Source: Deltaproteobacteria bacterium (GTDB lineage: Bacteria; Desulfobacterota; Binatia; UBA9968). Taken from it: a stretch of DNA of 37,520 bases. Of this stretch, positions 15,777 to 24,482 are shown piece after piece (the first letter of the stretch is position 1; each line of letters opens with the position of its first letter). A program made the position numbers and the translations under genes. The notes below the pieces were generated by a model. That model was not told the DNA's origin. It searched no databases and saw nothing but the letters and a program-made list of their open reading frames with translations. Where the stretch lies: assembly GCA_016210115.1 (NCBI GenBank), contig JACQUW010000210.1:1-37520 (forward strand). The letters are read 5' to 3'.

Positions 15777-17225
15777 TTATGAGAAATCCACTACGTTTCC
15801 CCATTTGGCTCTCGTCTTGTCCGCCAGTTCGGGGCTAATGGACGCCACCTCGGGGAAATTGGCGCGCCGCTCAAACGGGATGCAGGCGTCGATAATGGCG
15901 CGAGAGTTGAAGTACTGTTCGCGCGGAAGCCCCTGAGGCAGCAACGGATCGAGCCTCTGTGTGTACGCCCGCTTTATAATATCGATGTCCTGGGCGGGAT
16001 CCGCCCGGGATGCCATCGCGAACGTGACATCCTCAATATCCGTTACGTCGATGTCATCGTCGACGACGACGACGTAGCGATTGACTCCTCTGCCGATCAG
16101 TTGTGCGACGAGGTGGCCAACCTCACGCGCATGGCCCGCATACCGTTGCCGGACAGAGACCGCGGCCATTTGGCTCGAAGCCAGACGATGGGTGCTGAGC
16201 ATGGTTACTCCCACCACCCCAATGGATTCGAGATAGCGCATGTACATGGCGTACGAGAAAACATTTGTGCCATAGGAGGGGTGCTTTCCCGGAGGGCTCC
16301 CCAGAATGATGGGATCCTTTCGATGGTAGAGCCGCTCGACGACGATGTAGGGCGCCGGCTCCACCATACCGCCGTAGTAGCCGGTAAACTCTCCGAAAGG
16401 TCCTTCGTCCATCTCAGCTCCCGGATGCCAGTGGCCCTCGATCACGATCTCCGCGTCCGCAGGGATGGGCAATCCCGTCACCTCACCGCGCACGACCGGC
16501 ACGGGACCTCCTTGAATGGCGCCGATGTAGCCAAACTCTTGCGCTGGACCGCTGGCGCGAGGAATGGGCCTGCCGCCGACGAGCGCAAAAAGCGGGTGCT
16601 GCCCCAAGGTAATCACCACGGGGGCCGGTTTCCCCTGAGCGTGGTACTTGCGCATGTCGGCAAGCCCATGCCGGATCGGCGCCATATAGATACCGACTTT
16701 ATGTTTGTCGTGAACCATCACCCGGTACGTGCCGATGTTGTACTGCCCGGTCTCAGGATCCTGCGTGATCACGCCACAGCCGGTTCCAATGTATCGCCCT
16801 CCGTCTTTTTCGTGCCATCGGGGGGAAGGAAACTTCAGCATATCGACCTCGTCCTCCCGGTACACCTCCTCCATAACCGGTCCCCCCTCCACCCAGGCCG
16901 GCGGAAAGTTTTTGCACTGCGCCTCCCATTCCGGCATGCGGTCCTTGACTTTGTAAACCAGCTCCCGGGTCGAGTTGACGTCCTCTCTGATCCCAAGCGC
17001 AATGGCGACCCGAGTCGGATCCTCACTGGCGTGTGTCACCGTGTTTGCGGCGACGCGATAGCCTTTCGGATAGTCAACGATCTCATCGAAAAGCAGAGCT
17101 GGAGAGCCCTTTTTTTTAATCAGCAACTCGGTGATCGCGCCGATTTCGAGGTCCCAATGGGCTCCCCGAACCACCTTGAGCTTCCCCTTGGCGTCTACTT
17201 CTTTAAGCCAGTTCCGCAGGTCCAT
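15777..17225 (-). CDS. UbiD-family prenyl-FMN-dependent decarboxylase (copy 1)
   Basis: 482 aa, normal size. The catalytic residues of the family can be placed: Arg168 in NIGTYRV, and Glu274 and Glu279 in DEGPFGEFTGYYGG, corresponding to the Arg-Glu-Glu triad of Aspergillus Fdc1. Asn163, His186 and Glu230 fit the metal/prFMN-phosphate ligands. Members reversibly decarboxylate aromatic, heteroaromatic or unsaturated acids in the cytosol and need prFMN from a UbiX partner, which is not in this window. The ATG at 17225 (MDLRNWLKEV) has GGAGG upstream; the frame beyond it only reads through repeat copy B. Next gene: LLM copy 2. Confidence 0.93.
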   Translation of the reverse strand: MDLRNWLKEVDAKGKLKVVRGAHWDLEIGAITELLIKKKGSPALLFDEIVDYPKGYRVAANTVTHASEDPTRVAIALGIREDVNSTRELVYKVKDRMPEWEAQCKNFPPAWVEGGPVMEEVYREDEVDMLKFPSPRWHEKDGGRYIGTGCGVITQDPETGQYNIGTYRVMVHDKHKVGIYMAPIRHGLADMRKYHAQGKPAPVVITLGQHPLFALVGGRPIPRASGPAQEFGYIGAIQGGPVPVVRGEVTGLPIPADAEIVIEGHWHPGAEMDEGPFGEFTGYYGGMVEPAPYIVVERLYHRKDPIILGSPPGKHPSYGTNVFSYAMYMRYLESIGVVGVTMLSTHRLASSQMAAVSVRQRYAGHAREVGHLVAQLIGRGVNRYVVVVDDDIDVTDIEDVTFAMASRADPAQDIDIIKRAYTQRLDPLLPQGLPREQYFNSRAIIDACIPFERRANFPEVASISPELADKTRAKWGNVVDFS

Positions 17226-17269
17226 TTCATTGTCCTCCTCGCTAGACGATTCCCACGCCCGTCGGCCGA

Positions 17270-17395
17270 GATGAAAGCTGCTGCCCGTTGGGAGAGCCCG
17301 CGCATCCGACCTGCCTGCCGGCAGGCAGGTAACTACCGGTGGCAATAACCACTGGATCATTGCGCGGGCTCGGAGAGCGCGTGGCGGCTTTCATG
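17270..17395. repeat. Palindromic element, copy B
   Basis: About 125 bp between the class II aldolase and UbiD copy 1. Left end GATGAAAGCTGCTGCCCG, right end GGCGGCTTTCAT, core CCTGCCTGCCGGCAGGCAGG at 17310-17329. GCGCGGGCTCGGAGAGCG in the right arm is shared with copy C. Same family as 14609-14740. Confidence 0.8.
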
Positions 17396-17434
17396 GTCGA
17401 TTGAGCGTTGGAAGTTCAACTCGCTAGATCGCTT

Positions 17435-18169
17435 TTACACCGATCCCCGATTCCACCACTCGCCCTTGCGCACTTTGTCCTTGTAGTAGCTCCATTCGGC
17501 GATGTACTGACGCGGGCCCCTGACTTTGTTCAAATATTGGCGGTGCTTCTCCTTAGTGCCTTCCATATACTTGCGAAACTCGTCCGTCAGGCCCTGGAAT
17601 CCGAGGCCGTACGCCACGGCCATGATCCTTGCGGTCCGTTCCAGATAGAGCGTCCGGATGCAAACCTCGTCGATGCTTTTGCCCAGGAGAACGACTCCGT
17701 GACCGGTGATTACAATCGCGTCATCTTTTCTCATCGCGTCGGCCAGTTCCTTCCCTTCGGCCTCGTCGATAATAAAAATGGGCTTGGGAAAAATCGGAAC
17801 CCCGCCCGCGAAATGGCTCGACTGCATGTGAACCGCATCGACTTTCTTGCCGGCCAAACCGAGCGCGATGCACATCGGGGCATGGCAGTGGACGATCGCG
17901 TTTACGTCGGGCCTCGCTTTGAAGATCTCGGTGTAAATCGCAGCCTCCGTGGGCGGGCGGGCCACTCCAGAAATCTTGTTCATGGCGTAGTCGAAGCGTA
18001 CGATCCAGTCCTCCACTCCAGCTTCTTCCGGCCGCCGAAACAGCTTCAGCGTCACGCCTTCTCCCGAAGGGAGCCGCGTGCCCACATGGCCCCATATGTC
18101 GCCGATCTCCCATTCCAAAATCCGCGACGCGATCTTAAGATCATCCTCAAGCACATCAAGCTCGCTCAT
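17435..18169 (-). CDS. Class II aldolase/adducin-family protein
   Basis: 244 aa. Zinc-site histidines are visible in VNAIVHCHAP and in TGHGVVLLG, and the usual acid-containing loop is RPPTEAAIYTEIFKARPDV. The N-terminal ASRILEWEIGDIWGHVGTRLPSGE matches the G-H-(V/I)-S-x-R region. Members cleave or epimerise sugar phosphates, but many in aromatic-degradation clusters are decarboxylases or hydratases for ring-derived acids. ATG at 18169 (MSELDVLED) sits 5 nt after AGGAGG. It is followed by UbiD copy 1 across repeat copy B, so a role in breaking down the decarboxylated product is plausible. Confidence 0.88.
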   Translation of the reverse strand: MSELDVLEDDLKIASRILEWEIGDIWGHVGTRLPSGEGVTLKLFRRPEEAGVEDWIVRFDYAMNKISGVARPPTEAAIYTEIFKARPDVNAIVHCHAPMCIALGLAGKKVDAVHMQSSHFAGGVPIFPKPIFIIDEAEGKELADAMRKDDAIVITGHGVVLLGKSIDEVCIRTLYLERTARIMAVAYGLGFQGLTDEFRKYMEGTKEKHRQYLNKVRGPRQYIAEWSYYKDKVRKGEWWNRGSV

Positions 18170-18181
18170 AGACACCTCCTA

Positions 18182-18210
18182 TTCCGAAATCCGAATTCCG
18201 AAATCCGAAA
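18182..18210 (+). repeat. Short TCCGAAAT tandem repeat upstream of the aldolase gene
   Basis: Alternating ATTCCGAAATCCGA units, two full rounds, lie just upstream of the aldolase ribosome site. On the minus strand they read TTTCGGATTTCGGAATTCGG. It may be a slippage repeat. Confidence 0.5.
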
Positions 18211-18222
18211 CCCCTAAAACCC

Positions 18223-20028
18223 CTATCCCGTTCCGACAACGCGCGCCTCGCGGCCGCCCAGCTTTTGAACAATCAGGAACATAGCCCCCATCACCACTAC
18301 CATGATCACACCCAAAGCGGAGGCCACGTTAAGATCTCCTCTCACCCAGGCCGTCCACACATAATTTGATAGGAGTTGGTTGTCCGGACCGGAGAGCATC
18401 AAAGCCATGCTCACCTCGCGAAAGCTCAACAAACCCGTCCAAAGACCCAAGTAGACAAGGGACCTGCTGATAATCGGCAAAATCACCTTCCACCAGACGA
18501 CGACCTGTTTGGAGCCGCAGATATACGCAGCTTCCTCCAGCTCTCGACTGATCTGGACGAGGGCCGCATTGATGACCCGGGTACCATACGAGATCCGGGT
18601 CACTACGTGAGCGAGAACGAGAATGCCCACAGTCCCGTAAAAAGGGACCGAGGGGAACCACATTCGCACCAGCAGCGCCAGGATCAATAGCGCCAGGGCA
18701 AAGCCGATATTGGGAAACGCATGCGGCAGCATCACGATGCTGTCCATGAAGATTCCTATCCGCATCTTCGTCCGGGTGACGATCCAGGAGACCATAAAAC
18801 TCAAAATCATCACCCATAGAGAAACGCTCACCGTCAGCACCACCGTGTTCGAGACGATTTTCCAGATGCCCGGGAGGTTCATGATTCTCCTGTAGGATTT
18901 GAGGCTGATGACGGAAAGCGCATCCCAGGACGGCAATTGCAAATAGGGCAGCAGCGAGGCCCAGACAAGGACGATCAGCGGCAAAAAAACCGCCAGCACC
19001 AGGTAGAACAAGACGAAGAACACCCCCAGGTACTTGAATGCTCCGAGATCATGAGTCCTCGCGACGTAACCTTTGCCGGTGACCGTAACGTAGCGGTGGG
19101 TCTGCTGGAGCATAACGTAGTAGTAGTAAAGGGCGACCAACGACGGAATCGCGATCAAAGCGCCATAGACTCCGCTCACGCCATACTGCGGAACCGACGC
19201 CGTGAGCGTGTAGATGCTGAGGAAAAGTTCCGTTGCCAGGACCTGATTCTTCCCTCCCATGCCGCCCAGCAGAGCGGCAACTTCAAAAAGCGAAATCGCG
19301 GTCATGAAAACGTAGATTGCGCCGCCCAGCACCGCCGGCCGCAAAAGGGGGACAAGAACGCAACGAATCGTGGTCCAACGCCTCGCTCCGGAGATCTCGC
19401 TTGCCTCTTCCAGTGAAGGATCCAGGGACCGCATCGGGCCGGAAAACAGAAAAACCAGAGCGGAGGTCATCATCAATCCCTGAATAAAGCCGATGCCGGT
19501 CAAAGTCCCGATATCGAATGGAGGGTTCTCCAGCCCAAAGAGGTCCATCAGGAGACGATTGATAAAACCAACATTCGGACTCAGCAAGAGAATCCAACCG
19601 ATTCCCTTGAGAAACCCGGGCACAATTACGGAGACCGCGATCAGCGTGAGAAAAAGATTTGCGTACGGGAGATTGGTTCGATGGAGAAGCCAGGCCAGCG
19701 GAATGCCGAAGGCCAGTGAGACGGCTACGGTAACCAGGCCCACGATCAAAGTATTAGGGACCACCTCCCTGAAAAGGTAAGTGTTGAGAACGGACTTATA
19801 ATTGTCCAATGAAAATCTGAAACTGATCGGGAAGTCGACCAGGAAGCTAACCAGCAGCACGATCGCGACAAGCACGAGGATCAACGCGCACACGGCGCCG
19901 CCTAAGAGAAGGGGAATACCGTTCCCGGCGCTCATCTTCTCAAAAATGGACCGGCGCCCGTCCCGCCAGGCCATAGACTTCGCCGCCGGCGAAGGGCTTA
20001 ACTCGACGGTTCTCTGACTTCCTTCCAT
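18223..20028 (-). CDS. ABC transporter permease, double-length (ferric/polyamine-type), copy 1
   Basis: About 601 aa with about twelve membrane helices in two homologous halves. Each half has an EAA loop that docks the ATPase: LEEASEISGARRWTTIRCVLVPLLRPA and LEEAAYICGSKQVVVWWKVILPI. Fusion of two permease domains is characteristic of FbpB/ThiP-type importers. No ATPase gene accompanies it; the nearest is at 27180-28280. The frame opens at GTG 20091 and ATG 20088, but those overlap the stop of UbiD copy 2. ATG at 20028 is the first non-overlapping start, though no ribosome site is evident. Clear paralogue of 28298-30094. Confidence 0.87.
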   Translation of the reverse strand: MEGSQRTVELSPSPAAKSMAWRDGRRSIFEKMSAGNGIPLLLGGAVCALILVLVAIVLLVSFLVDFPISFRFSLDNYKSVLNTYLFREVVPNTLIVGLVTVAVSLAFGIPLAWLLHRTNLPYANLFLTLIAVSVIVPGFLKGIGWILLLSPNVGFINRLLMDLFGLENPPFDIGTLTGIGFIQGLMMTSALVFLFSGPMRSLDPSLEEASEISGARRWTTIRCVLVPLLRPAVLGGAIYVFMTAISLFEVAALLGGMGGKNQVLATELFLSIYTLTASVPQYGVSGVYGALIAIPSLVALYYYYVMLQQTHRYVTVTGKGYVARTHDLGAFKYLGVFFVLFYLVLAVFLPLIVLVWASLLPYLQLPSWDALSVISLKSYRRIMNLPGIWKIVSNTVVLTVSVSLWVMILSFMVSWIVTRTKMRIGIFMDSIVMLPHAFPNIGFALALLILALLVRMWFPSVPFYGTVGILVLAHVVTRISYGTRVINAALVQISRELEEAAYICGSKQVVVWWKVILPIISRSLVYLGLWTGLLSFREVSMALMLSGPDNQLLSNYVWTAWVRGDLNVASALGVIMVVVMGAMFLIVQKLGGREARVVGTG

Positions 20029-20041
20029 CGTTATGCTGGGT

Positions 20042-21463
20042 TCAGAACTGGTCCGCCCATTTGCGCCCGACTGCGCGCCTGATTTCATCACTGAAACGGT
20101 TCACAACCGGGAAGCGGGAGCGCCAGGAAAAAGGGCGGCAGGCCAGCAGCACGGCGCGAGCGCTGTTCGGCTGGCCTGCAAGGTTCTTCTTTTCGGGCGG
20201 AATCAAAGGATCAAGAATCGTGCTGCGACAATTTCGCACAATCTCCACCGCATCGAGCGGATCGCAGCGGGTCGCCACCGCCCACAGCACCTCTTGCTCA
20301 TTGGTTGGATCTATGTCGCTGTCCACGACAATGATGAATCGTCCCAGCCCACCCACTGAAATGGCTGCCGCAGCCACATCCTTTCCATGCCCCTCATACT
20401 GCTGGTCTACGGCAATGACCGTCAGCAACCCCGACACGCCGGCCGGAAGAATCCACACCGATTTCAGACCCGGCATCTCTCGTTCTTCCAAACGCTTCCA
20501 GAGTTGAGCCGTCTGCAAGTAATCGCGCAAACGCTCACCGGCGGGCGGGCAAAGCGGCGGCGCGCCCAAAATTATCGGATCGTTGCGCCACATCGCTCTT
20601 CTCACTTCAATGACGGGACCGCGCTCGTCTGACCAGGTGTAATACCCGGTGAACTCTCCAAACGGCGCTTCAGGATGGCTGCGCCGATCGATAGGCGGGC
20701 ACTCCCCTTCGAGAACGATCTCGGCCTCAGCGGGAAACGGAAGACCGGTGAGGGAGCTTCGGATCACTGTCAGTGGCTCGCCTGCCAGAGCCCCGGCGAT
20801 CTCGAGCTCAGAGACGCCTGCGGGCCACTTCATACTTCCCGAGGCCCAGATTAAAGGGTGCTGGCCCGCCACGACGATCATCGGGCAAGCTTCCCCTCTA
20901 CTCCAATATTTTCGGCATATGGCACTGCCCTGGTTTCCCGGCGCCATATAAAGACCTGCCAGGTTCTTCCCGTGGACCTGTACTCGATACGGCGCGGCGT
21001 TAATGCACCCGGTCTCGGGATCTCGGACGATCACCACGTCTCCCGTTCCTATATAACGCCCTCCATCGCGCTCGTGCCACTTCGGCGCCGGGAACCGGAA
21101 GAGGTCGATATCCTCGCCTTCAGCCAAATTTTCTAAAACCGGCCCGTCCGTTGCCTCGATAAGCTCAAGAGGCGTTAAAACCCGCAGCTTATCCTTGATT
21201 TGCCTTACCAGTTCGAGAGGGCTCGCAACCTCGTCGACACCAAACGTAAAGGCGAAGCGCCGGTCGCTGACCAGAGCATTGGAAAGAACGCGATACCCTT
21301 TCGGATAGCCCCAGATCTCATCGAAAAGAAGCGCCGGCCCTTTGCACTCCGCCGACAGTTCCGTGAGGACACCGATCTCGAGGTCCCAATCCGCTCCGGC
21401 CAGTCTTCTGAGCTCGCCCCGCTCCTCCACGGCCGCCACCCATTCTCTCAAATCCAAACTCAC
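20042..21463 (-). CDS. UbiD-family decarboxylase (copy 2)
   Basis: 473 aa from GTG at 21463 (AGGGGG 5 nt upstream; a GTG at 21469 overlaps that site). Catalytic positions are conserved: Arg160 in NAAPYRV, and Glu265 and Glu270 in PEAPFGEFTGYY. Asn155 and Glu219 match metal ligands. The position that is His186 in copy 1 is Gln178 here (YMAPGNQGS versus YMAPIRHGL), so prFMN/metal binding may differ. Copy 2 is divergent from copy 1 throughout and probably uses another substrate or has changed function. It lies between a solute-binding protein (downstream end of that gene at 21541) and a permease, interleaved with transport genes. Confidence 0.9.
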   Translation of the reverse strand: MSLDLREWVAAVEERGELRRLAGADWDLEIGVLTELSAECKGPALLFDEIWGYPKGYRVLSNALVSDRRFAFTFGVDEVASPLELVRQIKDKLRVLTPLELIEATDGPVLENLAEGEDIDLFRFPAPKWHERDGGRYIGTGDVVIVRDPETGCINAAPYRVQVHGKNLAGLYMAPGNQGSAICRKYWSRGEACPMIVVAGQHPLIWASGSMKWPAGVSELEIAGALAGEPLTVIRSSLTGLPFPAEAEIVLEGECPPIDRRSHPEAPFGEFTGYYTWSDERGPVIEVRRAMWRNDPIILGAPPLCPPAGERLRDYLQTAQLWKRLEEREMPGLKSVWILPAGVSGLLTVIAVDQQYEGHGKDVAAAAISVGGLGRFIIVVDSDIDPTNEQEVLWAVATRCDPLDAVEIVRNCRSTILDPLIPPEKKNLAGQPNSARAVLLACRPFSWRSRFPVVNRFSDEIRRAVGRKWADQF

Positions 21464-21540
21464 CGACACCCCCTATTCTCGCTGCGCGAGAAATTGCAAA
21501 TGGCGGATCTCAGATTTTCAAACTTCTCGCTTTTCCACCC

Positions 21541-22683
21541 CTACTTTCCGCGCCACGCTCGAGCGATAGCCTGAGTCCATGCCTTGCCTTCCTCTGTTTG
21601 GCTCATCCACTTGAGCTTTTTGAGACTTTCCTCATTCTCGACGTAGCTCACGATCTTGACCTTCCTCTTCTTCATCATGCCCATGATCTCTCGTCCGACA
21701 TGCGAACTTGGCAGATAGATATTGGGGTGGGCGGTGGCTTTCTCGAATATCTGCTGTCCCTCTTCGCTCAGTGTCCAAAGAACAAACAGAGTCGCCGCGT
21801 TGGCATTGCGGGCTCCTTCGCGCACGAAGTACATGGACTCGTTGATGGTCGTATAGTCGCGGAAAAATTCCAATCCGATCGGCGCGCGGGGATCTCGCCC
21901 CTTGAACTCGTGGTAGTAGTGAGCGTTTGCGTCCACAAATTTGAATTCTCCCAGGAGCATCCGGTTCACTGCCGCGGACTCCCGCTCGGTGGCTGCCTTG
22001 TTCCTTCCTATCGCCTTGATGATCTCAAGAGCCTGATCTTTGTCGTAAGCCAACAGGGCGGCGTCAGCATCGGAGGTCCATGGAGGGAGGGCAAAACTGC
22101 CTTTGTATTTCGGATCGCCGAGCTCTTTATGACTCTGAGGAAGATCCTTAGCTGAGATCAGCTTTGGATTGTAAATAATGGCCTTAATCCAATGCCCGAA
22201 TGTAAATGCACGACCTTTAAAAGGGCCGGGACTTATCTTGTCCAATACCGGCAGGGCTTGAGGGGCAATCTCACTCACGAGGGACTCCAAATTGTCCACG
22301 CGCTTGACTCCATTCGCCTCCAGCAAGTGGATGATCTCGTGGGCGCCTCCAAATTGGACATCGTACGCAGGAACGATGCCCTGTTTTGTCTCGCCTATAG
22401 CCTGGCTGATTTTCTGAAACGAGCCTCCCGAGGCATCGACCTTGAGATCTAGCTCCAGCCCCAAACGTTTGAGATAATTTTTGAAGCCCTGGATGACTTC
22501 ATCGCTGCCACTCGTTGTCGGATACAAATAGACCTGTTTCTCTTTCCGGGCCCCTTCGACAAGCTGCTTCATCACTGCCTTGCCGGGCGAACCGGCCGCA
22601 GCCGCTTGCACCGTGGACGGCATCTGAACAACAGCCGTCCAAAAAAATACGATGGATAAAAGGGCGCCTTTGAGCGTAATCAT
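21541..22683 (-). CDS. ABC solute-binding protein (ferric-type), copy 1
   Basis: 380 aa with a Sec signal peptide (MITLKGALLSIVFFWTAVVQM, cleavage near VQAAA). The mature protein has the two-lobe pattern KAVMKQLVEGARKEKQVYLY, the hinge IIYNPKLISAKDLPQSHKELGDPKYKG and FALPPWTSDAD. These link it to the two other binding proteins in the window. ATG at 22683 has GGGAGG upstream; the frame beyond it is untranslated leader. It is periplasmic. The ferric label only names the family: in a catabolic cluster an organic anion is as likely. It is the most divergent of the three. Confidence 0.88.
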   Translation of the reverse strand: MITLKGALLSIVFFWTAVVQMPSTVQAAAAGSPGKAVMKQLVEGARKEKQVYLYPTTSGSDEVIQGFKNYLKRLGLELDLKVDASGGSFQKISQAIGETKQGIVPAYDVQFGGAHEIIHLLEANGVKRVDNLESLVSEIAPQALPVLDKISPGPFKGRAFTFGHWIKAIIYNPKLISAKDLPQSHKELGDPKYKGSFALPPWTSDADAALLAYDKDQALEIIKAIGRNKAATERESAAVNRMLLGEFKFVDANAHYYHEFKGRDPRAPIGLEFFRDYTTINESMYFVREGARNANAATLFVLWTLSEEGQQIFEKATAHPNIYLPSSHVGREIMGMMKKRKVKIVSYVENEESLKKLKWMSQTEEGKAWTQAIARAWRGK

Positions 22684-22782
22684 TTTTCCTCCCTTAGCTA
22701 CTGCGATGGGCAGGTACCATGAGTCGGGCCGCGGCCCGAGACCTTGCGCGCCGAAGAATCGCTTCGGAAGAAGCGGGCACAA

Positions 22783-23247
22783 TCATTTCGACCCCTTGCC
22801 GGTCTCCAAAACGGCCTGAACGATTTTTCGGTACCCGGTGCAGCGACACAGGTTACCCACAAGATACCACCTGATATCGCTCTCGCCGGGATGGGGTATC
22901 TTATCCAACAGAGCTTTCGACATCAGGATCATTCCGGACGTGCAGTATCCGCACTGGGCCGCATCGTACCGGCTAAAATTTTCTTGCAGCGGATGCAGAT
23001 GCCCGTTGGCGGCCAATCCCTCAATGGTCAGGATCTCTTTTCCCCGGCATCGGGCCAGAGGCGTCATGCACGAATACCGCGCCGCGCCGTCCACCAGAAC
23101 CGTGCAGGCTCCACACCCGCCGTCGTCGCATCCCCTCTTCGCCCCGATAAGATGCAATCGATCGCGCAGGGTCTCCAGAAGCGGCTCCCACAATTCCGCC
23201 ACCACGACACGATCTTCGCCGTTCACTTGAAGTGTAATCTCATCCAT
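22783..23247 (-). CDS. [2Fe-2S] subunit of a xanthine-dehydrogenase-type hydroxylase, set 1
   Basis: 154 aa. The N-terminal plant-ferredoxin cluster uses Cys40, Cys45, Cys48 and Cys60 (GCDDGGCGACTVLVDG). The C-terminal cluster uses Cys99, Cys102, Cys134 and Cys136 (QCGYCTSG, NLCRCTGY). It carries electrons from the Mo site to the FAD subunit. It is the last gene of the Mo-FAD-FeS trio 24483-22783, 24 nt after the FAD subunit. Confidence 0.95.
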   Translation of the reverse strand: MDEITLQVNGEDRVVVAELWEPLLETLRDRLHLIGAKRGCDDGGCGACTVLVDGAARYSCMTPLARCRGKEILTIEGLAANGHLHPLQENFSRYDAAQCGYCTSGMILMSKALLDKIPHPGESDIRWYLVGNLCRCTGYRKIVQAVLETGKGSK

Positions 23248-23271
23248 GCAAATCTCGTCCCTTCAAACCGT

Positions 23272-24147
23272 TTAGGACGGCTCCGCTTCCACGGCCCTTT
23301 GCACCGCCTCCCGGACGAATGTCCCGGCCAATGCCTTCTTGTATTCGGCGGAAGCCGTAAAGTGATTTTCCAGCCGGACCTCGCTCGAGACGACGTGGGG
23401 CAAAGCCTCGAGTGTGTCACCGTTGATCTGTTTTCCAACAAGGAATTCCTCGGATTTTTTCAAACGAAAGTAACCCTCGGGACGAGAGCCGACCACAAGC
23501 CTTGCATCTGCGCAGTCGCGCGCGGAATCTACCCTGACCAAAACCGACGCGTTCACAATCGGCCAGTCAGCCGCCGATCTGCGAAACTTCCTAAAATGAG
23601 ACCGACTTCCGGGAGCCGGCTGCGGCACAAGGAATTCTACGATCACGGCCGTTCGTCCGAGCAGCGACGCTTCCGGGCCATTCAACAACTCCTCTAACCC
23701 GATTACCCGCGTCTCTCCCGCAACCCGGAGCATAACCTTCGCGCCTAAAGAGATCAGGGCGGGCACGACATCGATGATCGGCACCCTGCAACCTACAGCT
23801 CCACCCAATGTCGCCGCATTTTTGATCTGCTCCGGGCCCATGGCGTAAGCTGCCTGGATGAGCGACTCGAATCCTCCGGCCCGGAAACCGGCGCAGGAAA
23901 TGACATCATTGAGCGTCGCCATCGCGCCGACTTTGATGCCATCCTGAGTCTTCTCAAGATAATTCAGGCCGATCGCCTGCAAGTCGACGCATGCTTTGAC
24001 CCATTCTAACGAGCCGCGCTCGCGCAGTTCGTGAATGTAAGTTCCGCCACCGAACAGCAAAGCCTCTCCGGGGTGCTCTTCAATAATCTTGACCGCCTCA
24101 TCTGTGGTCTTAGGCGTGTACCAACGGTTGGGACTAAATAGACTCAT
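23272..24147 (-). CDS. FAD subunit of a xanthine-dehydrogenase-type hydroxylase, set 1
   Basis: 291 aa. FAD-binding domain with LLFGGGTYIHELRERG and AATLGGAVGCRVPIIDVVPAL, then the CO-dehydrogenase-flavoprotein C-domain. The usual T(I/L)GGN reads TLGGA, a small departure. The frame opens at TTG 24201, but ATG 24147 (MSLFSPNRWYTPKT) matches where the family starts; no ribosome site is clear. It passes electrons from [2Fe-2S] to an acceptor. It is separated from the Mo subunit by repeat copy C, unlike most such operons where the genes nearly touch. Confidence 0.9.
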   Translation of the reverse strand: MSLFSPNRWYTPKTTDEAVKIIEEHPGEALLFGGGTYIHELRERGSLEWVKACVDLQAIGLNYLEKTQDGIKVGAMATLNDVISCAGFRAGGFESLIQAAYAMGPEQIKNAATLGGAVGCRVPIIDVVPALISLGAKVMLRVAGETRVIGLEELLNGPEASLLGRTAVIVEFLVPQPAPGSRSHFRKFRRSAADWPIVNASVLVRVDSARDCADARLVVGSRPEGYFRLKKSEEFLVGKQINGDTLEALPHVVSSEVRLENHFTASAEYKKALAGTFVREAVQRAVEAEPS

Positions 24148-24325
24148 AAATGTCCAAGGATTTGCAAAACCCTTCTCTTCTTTCTGTTTCTTGGAAATCA
24201 AAGAGGGATTGCAGCCGCTCTCACTCTCTCAACTCGTAAACAGTTCAGATACATTCCCCACGGTAGCGATCCCTCGGTGCGCAAGCTTACGGCCGCAACC
24301 CTCTCTCTTACGCCCTTCGGCCAAA

Positions 24326-24449
24326 GTGAAAGCCGCTGCCCGGTCGGAGAGCGCGCGTATCCGACCTGCCTGCCGGCAGGCAGGTTACCAGCGGTGGGAT
24401 TAACCACTGGCCCATTGCGCGGGCTCGGAGAGCGGGCGGCGGCTTTCAC
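24326..24449. repeat. Palindromic element, copy C
   Basis: 124 bp between the Mo and FAD subunit genes. The arms pair at 16 of 17 end positions (GTGAAAGCCGCTGCCCG against the reverse complement of CGGGCGGCGGCTTTCAC). The core CCTGCCTGCCGGCAGGCAGG is at 24365-24384. It is the best-preserved copy. Confidence 0.82.
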
Positions 24450-24482
24450 TGTCAAGGTGATCCTTCCGATAATAATATTCCA

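Noticed and set aside
16101-17348. Open reading frame of 415 codons on the plus strand
   Set aside because: It is antisense to UbiD copy 1, whose motifs and ribosome site are clear, and its translation has no family features.
14609-24449. Repeated palindromes as a possible CRISPR array
   Set aside because: Copies are thousands of bases apart with genes between them, no spacers and no cas genes.
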